This document shows positions 15,657 to 19,696 of a DNA stretch of 19,696 nucleotides, in pieces. This DNA comes from CAYPGJ01 sp964638515. Its GTDB lineage: Bacteria; Planctomycetota; Phycisphaerae; Phycisphaerales; UBA1924. The notes under the pieces were generated by a model, which was not told the origin of the DNA, did no database searches, and saw only the letters and a program-made list of their open reading frames with translations. Both the position numbers and the translations under genes were made by a program. The stretch spans positions 1 through 19,696 of the forward strand of contig CAZWZL010000046.1 of assembly GCA_964638515.1 (NCBI GenBank), given 5' to 3'. Numbering within the stretch: position 1 is the first letter of the stretch; each line of letters opens with the position of its first letter.

Positions 15657-16516
15657 TGGACCGACCTTCCGCGCTGTTGATTTGGAGTGCTCGTTCGATG
15701 CCCATGCCGATGCCATTTGCTTCGCGATCCGTTCGAGTGTCCTCGATCCTGATGATCGCGGGCTTGAGCTGGTCGGGGATTGGGTGCGAGTCGGCGCGCA
15801 AGGACGTGTTCGTGACGCCGCAGACGCTGCAGGCGCCGGCGTATCCGGCGTTCGGCGGGCGTGCGCCGTTGTGGGCGGTTGCGCCGCTGCGCAACGAATC
15901 GGGGGTTTCGGTGGTCGATCCGTATGAGGTGACGGACCGTCTGGCTCGTCAGATTCACTCGGTGAGCGGGCTGGACGCGATTCCGTTGAATCGGACGATT
16001 GCGGCGATGCGTGCGCTTCGGATGGATGAGATCGCGAGCCCGGGAGATGCGCGCCGGCTGGCGGAAGCGTTGGGCGCGGACGCGATCGTGGTCGGGACGA
16101 TGACGGCGTGGGACCCGTACAACCCGCCCAAGATCGGCATGAGCCTGGCGCTTTTCGCGCGGGACGGCTCGCCGATGGTCGAGTTGCCGACGCCGTCGGC
16201 CACGCCGGATGCGCCGGAGACGTACTCGTGGGAGACCGCGGCGCGCGACACGGCCGTGGCTGCGGGCGGGTTCTCGGACGAGCCGGTGTCCACGGCGTCT
16301 GAGCACCTGGACGGATCGAATCACGGGGTGCAGGTTCTGGTGAAGACCTATGCCTCCGGACGTCATGACACTGTTTCGGCGCTCGGGTGGCGCCGATATC
16401 TAGCGAGCATGCCGCTGTACACGGACTTTGCGACGTTCCGCCTGACGGAACGGTTGCTCGACGCGGAGCGGCGGCGGGTGGGCGCGCCGATCGCGCAGGC
16501 GAACGGCAAGGACTGA
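15656..16516 (+). CDS. Predicted lipoprotein with CsgG/LpoB-like fold region, function unclear
   Basis: The open frame starts with ATG overlapping the previous stop codon (TGATG), which suggests translational coupling and gives 286 residues. A second in-frame ATG at 15698 has GGAG 10 bases upstream and would give a more normal signal peptide length. The signal (SSILMIAGLSWSGIGC) ends in a lipobox-like GIGC. The mature part has LWAVAPLRNESGV (about 70-82), a helix, IPLNRTIAAMRAL and ARRLAEALGADAIVVGTMTAWDPY. That order of elements recalls CsgG/LpoB/GNA1162-type lipoproteins, where a beta strand and the phrase ALGADAIVVGTMT occur; this assignment rests on pattern memory. The later half (180-286) is not recognised. 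It probably works with the PD40 lipoprotein in the envelope. Confidence 0.72.
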   Translation: MDRPSALLIWSARSMPMPMPFASRSVRVSSILMIAGLSWSGIGCESARKDVFVTPQTLQAPAYPAFGGRAPLWAVAPLRNESGVSVVDPYEVTDRLARQIHSVSGLDAIPLNRTIAAMRALRMDEIASPGDARRLAEALGADAIVVGTMTAWDPYNPPKIGMSLALFARDGSPMVELPTPSATPDAPETYSWETAARDTAVAAGGFSDEPVSTASEHLDGSNHGVQVLVKTYASGRHDTVSALGWRRYLASMPLYTDFATFRLTERLLDAERRRVGAPIAQANGKD

Positions 16517-16662
16517 GCGCGCGGGCGGAGACCCGAGCGGGGCGGACGGTCGGCGGGATGCCGACGCGAGCCGTCGAGGACGCAACAGCACGGCTCGTCG
16601 AGGCGGAGACCCGGCAAGCGCGACATGGGACGCCCTGCGCCCGTCAGACCCGGCCCGAACAT

Positions 16663-17703
16663 ATGACCCACCTGCCGATCGTCCAGGCCTTTCTGTCCTA
16701 CCTCACCGACGAGCGCCATTTCTCTCCGTACACCGCGCGGTGCTACGGCGCGGACCTGCGCCAATTCACCGAATGGCTGAGCGGGGACCTCGGGCTCGAG
16801 TTCGACGCGGCGCGCGAGACCGCTGCGCAGCAGAAGCTCGATCAGAACAGTTCCGGCGGGGGTGGGGGCGATATCGCGGGACGCATCTCGCGCACGTCGC
16901 TGTCCGAAGCCACGGTGCACATGGAAACCGACGGGCTGCGCAAGTACCTCGCGCACCTCGCGGAGCAGAACTACTCGCCCGCGACGATGGCGCGGAAGAT
17001 CGCGACGCTGCGATCGTTCTACAAGTGGGCGCACAAGCGCGGCGTCACCGCGACCAACCCGATGACGTTGATCCGCACGCCTCGACAGAGCAAGCGGTTG
17101 CCCAAGGCGATCACGATCGAGCAGGTGGAACTCCTGCTCTCGGCGCCCGACGATCGCGAGCTGCTCGGGGCGCGGGATCGCGCGATTCTGGAGACGCTCT
17201 ATTCAACGGGCATCCGCATCTCGGAGCTCGTCGGGCTGAACATGTCGGACCTCGATCAGGCGGGCGAAGCGATCCGGGTGCGCGGCAAGGGCAAGAAGGA
17301 GCGGCTCGCACCGCTGGGCTCGCACGCCCTCGGCGCCATCCGCCAGTATCTGCGGTATTTCCTGCAGGATCCTCGGTTCGCGGGCCAGAGCGCCACGATG
17401 ACGCCCAATGGCCGCGAGCGTCCCTTGTTCATCAATAAGCACGGCGGACGGCTTTCTTCGCGCTCGGTCCGCCGGAAGCTGGACAAGTATCTCAAGCAGG
17501 TCGGACTCGACCCGCACATTTCCCCGCACACGCTCCGTCACTCCTTCGCGACGCACCTCCTCGACAACGGGGCGGATCTGCGATCGGTGCAGGAGTTGCT
17601 GGGGCACCAGTCGCTCAGCACGACCCAGGTGTACACGCACCTGTCGACCCAGCGGATGCGGCAGGCGTACAACGCCGCTCATCCTCGGGCCGAGGCGTCC
17701 TGA
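16663..17703 (+). CDS. Tyrosine recombinase of the XerC/XerD type
   Basis: This 346-residue site-specific recombinase probably resolves chromosome dimers at dif together with a partner. The catalytic set is complete: Arg185 (STGIRISELVGL), Lys209 (RVRGKGKKER), His289 and Arg292 (SPHTLRHSF), His315 (ELLGHQSLS) and nucleophile Tyr324 (TTQVYTH). The N-terminal SAM-like DNA-binding domain (1-135) carries an insert at about 43-83 with NSSGGGGGD, which accounts for the size above the usual 295-305 residues. The start at 16663 is chosen because MTHLPIVQAFLSYLTDERHFS begins like the family; the upstream in-frame stretch (from 16387) overlaps the lipoprotein gene. No Shine-Dalgarno site is visible. 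Whether it is XerC, XerD or a single-Xer system cannot be said, and no integron or phage sequence is near. Confidence 0.92.
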   Translation: MTHLPIVQAFLSYLTDERHFSPYTARCYGADLRQFTEWLSGDLGLEFDAARETAAQQKLDQNSSGGGGGDIAGRISRTSLSEATVHMETDGLRKYLAHLAEQNYSPATMARKIATLRSFYKWAHKRGVTATNPMTLIRTPRQSKRLPKAITIEQVELLLSAPDDRELLGARDRAILETLYSTGIRISELVGLNMSDLDQAGEAIRVRGKGKKERLAPLGSHALGAIRQYLRYFLQDPRFAGQSATMTPNGRERPLFINKHGGRLSSRSVRRKLDKYLKQVGLDPHISPHTLRHSFATHLLDNGADLRSVQELLGHQSLSTTQVYTHLSTQRMRQAYNAAHPRAEAS

Positions 17704-17724
17704 GGGGCGATTCGAGACGGTGCA

Positions 17725-17755
17725 TTCGACCGGGCGAATCTCACGTGGCTACACT
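17725..17755 (+). promoter_or_regulatory. Possible promoter giving a nearly leaderless FKBP transcript
   Basis: TACACT (17750-17755) resembles a -10 (four of six), 8 bases before the ATG at 17764. TTCGAC (17725-17730) is a weak -35 at 19-base spacing. Transcription would start near 17762, leaving almost no leader. This agrees with the lack of any Shine-Dalgarno sequence before the gene. Confidence 0.35.
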
Positions 17756-17763
17756 CCGCGCCC

Positions 17764-18891
17764 ATGACCCACCCACACCGACTGATTGCCGGCCTGGTTC
17801 TCCCCGCACTGCTTGCCTCCCCCGTGCTGTCGCAGGACGGCGGAGGCCAGGTGGATGAGGAATCGCAGACCATCACGCTGCAAGCGCCACCTGCCCCCGC
17901 GCCGGCGGGCAGGCCCGCGCCGCTCCCGATTCCTGAGGACATGCGTCCCTACTACGACCTGCTGATCGGGCGGTTTTCGGAGGGCACGTACACGCTGCGC
18001 CTGGTTGAGGCTTCGTGCCCGTCGGCGCCCGGCGTCGTGTTCGGCGAGTTCGTGTCGCGCGATCCTGACAACCCTGCGACCGCGCACATTCTGTTCCAGT
18101 TCGTTCATCGGCGCGGCGCGTTGCATCTGCGCATGTTCCGGCTGCCGGGCGGCGGCATGTTCGCGCCGGGCCTGTCGGGCGTGGCGGACGCCGTGCCCGT
18201 CATCGAGCTCGATCAGCTCGACGTGGTGGCGGATCTCCCTGTGCGTGTGGACGGACCGGCGTCCGCCCCCACGCAGATTATCGCCAAGGCCGCGGGGCCG
18301 TTTCCGACGGTCACCGGCGGGGCCGTGGAGATGATGACGGAGATCAGGCTCACGAAGGACTCGCTGACCCTCCGTGAGGCCGGGATGGACTCGGAAGGCC
18401 ATCAGGTGTGGGCGTTCCCGACGACCGGTGAAGCGGTGTTCGCGCGAACCGGAGCGATTGAAGAGCCCGTGGAGACGCGCGTTTCGGGTCTGCGTATCGA
18501 GGTGCTTTCTTCGGCGACCGACCCGAAGGCGCTGATCGGCCAGGCCGGAGACGAATTCACGGTGCACTACACGGGTTGGCTGCCCATCGGGCGGGTTTTT
18601 GATTCGTCCCGCAGCGTCGGACGCGAGCCGTACACGACGAAGATCCCCGGCCAGCTGATTCAAGGCTGGAACGAAGGGCTGCTAGGCATGGCGGTGGGCG
18701 AGACGCGCCGGCTGATTATTCCTCCCACGTTGGGATACGGAGCGCAGGGATACGCCAATGTGATCCCGCCCGATTCCTGGCTGGTGTTCGAGATCGAGCT
18801 GGTGAAGCTCACGAAGTCTGGAGCCGCCGCGGCAGAGCCGTCCCCGGCGCCGCAGCCCGATCCGGATCGCACGAATCCGGATCAGAAGTGA
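17764..18891 (+). CDS. Secreted FKBP-type peptidyl-prolyl isomerase with extra N-terminal domain
   Basis: The 375-residue protein has a signal peptide (about 1-23, ending VLSQ), a Pro/Ala linker (41-57), a domain of about 60-235, a C-terminal FKBP domain (about 238-350) and a Pro/Asp tail. FKBP features are present: FTVHYTGWL (265-273), RVFDSS (277-282), LIQGWNEGL (298-306, Trp302) and LGYGAQG (323-329). FKBPs catalyse cis-trans isomerisation of prolyl bonds in folding proteins, here presumably in the periplasm. The middle domain starts YYDLLIGRFSEGTYTL and carries a FQFVHRRGALHLRMFRLPGG strand region; the layout recalls CpcT/CpeT-like beta-barrels, but that is a tentative memory match. The gene follows xer by 60 bases and converges on the sigma-54 activator with 16 bases between ends. 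Confidence 0.88.
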   Translation: MTHPHRLIAGLVLPALLASPVLSQDGGGQVDEESQTITLQAPPAPAPAGRPAPLPIPEDMRPYYDLLIGRFSEGTYTLRLVEASCPSAPGVVFGEFVSRDPDNPATAHILFQFVHRRGALHLRMFRLPGGGMFAPGLSGVADAVPVIELDQLDVVADLPVRVDGPASAPTQIIAKAAGPFPTVTGGAVEMMTEIRLTKDSLTLREAGMDSEGHQVWAFPTTGEAVFARTGAIEEPVETRVSGLRIEVLSSATDPKALIGQAGDEFTVHYTGWLPIGRVFDSSRSVGREPYTTKIPGQLIQGWNEGLLGMAVGETRRLIIPPTLGYGAQGYANVIPPDSWLVFEIELVKLTKSGAAAAEPSPAPQPDPDRTNPDQK

Positions 18892-18907
18892 CTCGGGGCC
18901 TCTCGCT

Positions 18908-19696
<789 letters not shown>

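Noticed and set aside
16387..16662. N-terminal extension of the Xer recombinase frame
   Set aside because: It overlaps the end of the lipoprotein gene and lacks similarity to the family; the usual N-terminus begins at 16663.
16663..17703. Phage or integron integrase
   Set aside because: No attachment repeats, gene cassettes or phage genes surround it, and the sequence reads as a Xer-type housekeeping recombinase.

Overview
The window is high-GC bacterial DNA from a chromosome. Gene content and style point to the Planctomycetota, most likely class Phycisphaerae: a two-subunit archaeal-type topoisomerase VI, many signal-peptide and lipoprotein genes, low-complexity Gly/Pro/Ala insertions inside conserved enzymes, and few Shine-Dalgarno sites in front of some genes. 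This placement is inference; there is no rRNA gene to settle it. No phage, insertion sequence, CRISPR array, tRNA or rRNA was recognised.

Layout. 1-315 is non-coding and holds a REP-like repeat in two copies. 408-677 (+) is an HU-type nucleoid protein with a readable promoter. 696-5558 (-) looks like one four-gene unit read leftward: a TlpA-like thioredoxin lipid-envelope or periplasmic protein, two tandem paralogous CaCA cation/Ca2+ antiporters, and trpE. 5624-6982 (+) is a TonB-like protein, read divergently from it. 6986-7621 (-) is a secreted Cys-rich protein of unknown role. 7743-9329 (-) is a cupin, a zinc-ribbon membrane protein and ndk. 9621-12963 (+) is the topoisomerase VI pair (B then A). 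13121-13801 (+) is a response regulator with an ANTAR RNA-binding output domain. 13802-14234 is an intergenic stretch packed with inverted repeats. 14235-16516 (+) is a PD40/TolB-like lipoprotein and a second lipoprotein joined by a TGATG stop/start overlap. 16663-17703 (+) is a XerC/XerD-type tyrosine recombinase, 17764-18891 (+) a secreted FKBP-type prolyl isomerase with an extra N-terminal domain, and 18908-19696 (-) the C-terminal part of a sigma-54 activator cut by the window edge.

How the genes fit together. Several concern DNA topology and chromosome upkeep (HU, topoisomerase VI, Xer recombinase), several concern the cell envelope (TlpA-like, TonB-like, two lipoproteins, FKBP, Cys-rich protein), and three are metabolic or ion-transport genes (trpE, ndk, the antiporters). 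Apart from topoisomerase VI and the lipoprotein pair I see no single multi-gene system.

Most worth a second look: the complete bacterial topoisomerase VI with an unusual disordered tail on subunit B; the structured region between the ANTAR regulator and the lipoprotein operon, including a 15-bp hairpin just before the start codon; the abrupt loss of strong G-over-C strand bias near 16.5 kb; and the tandem antiporter pair.
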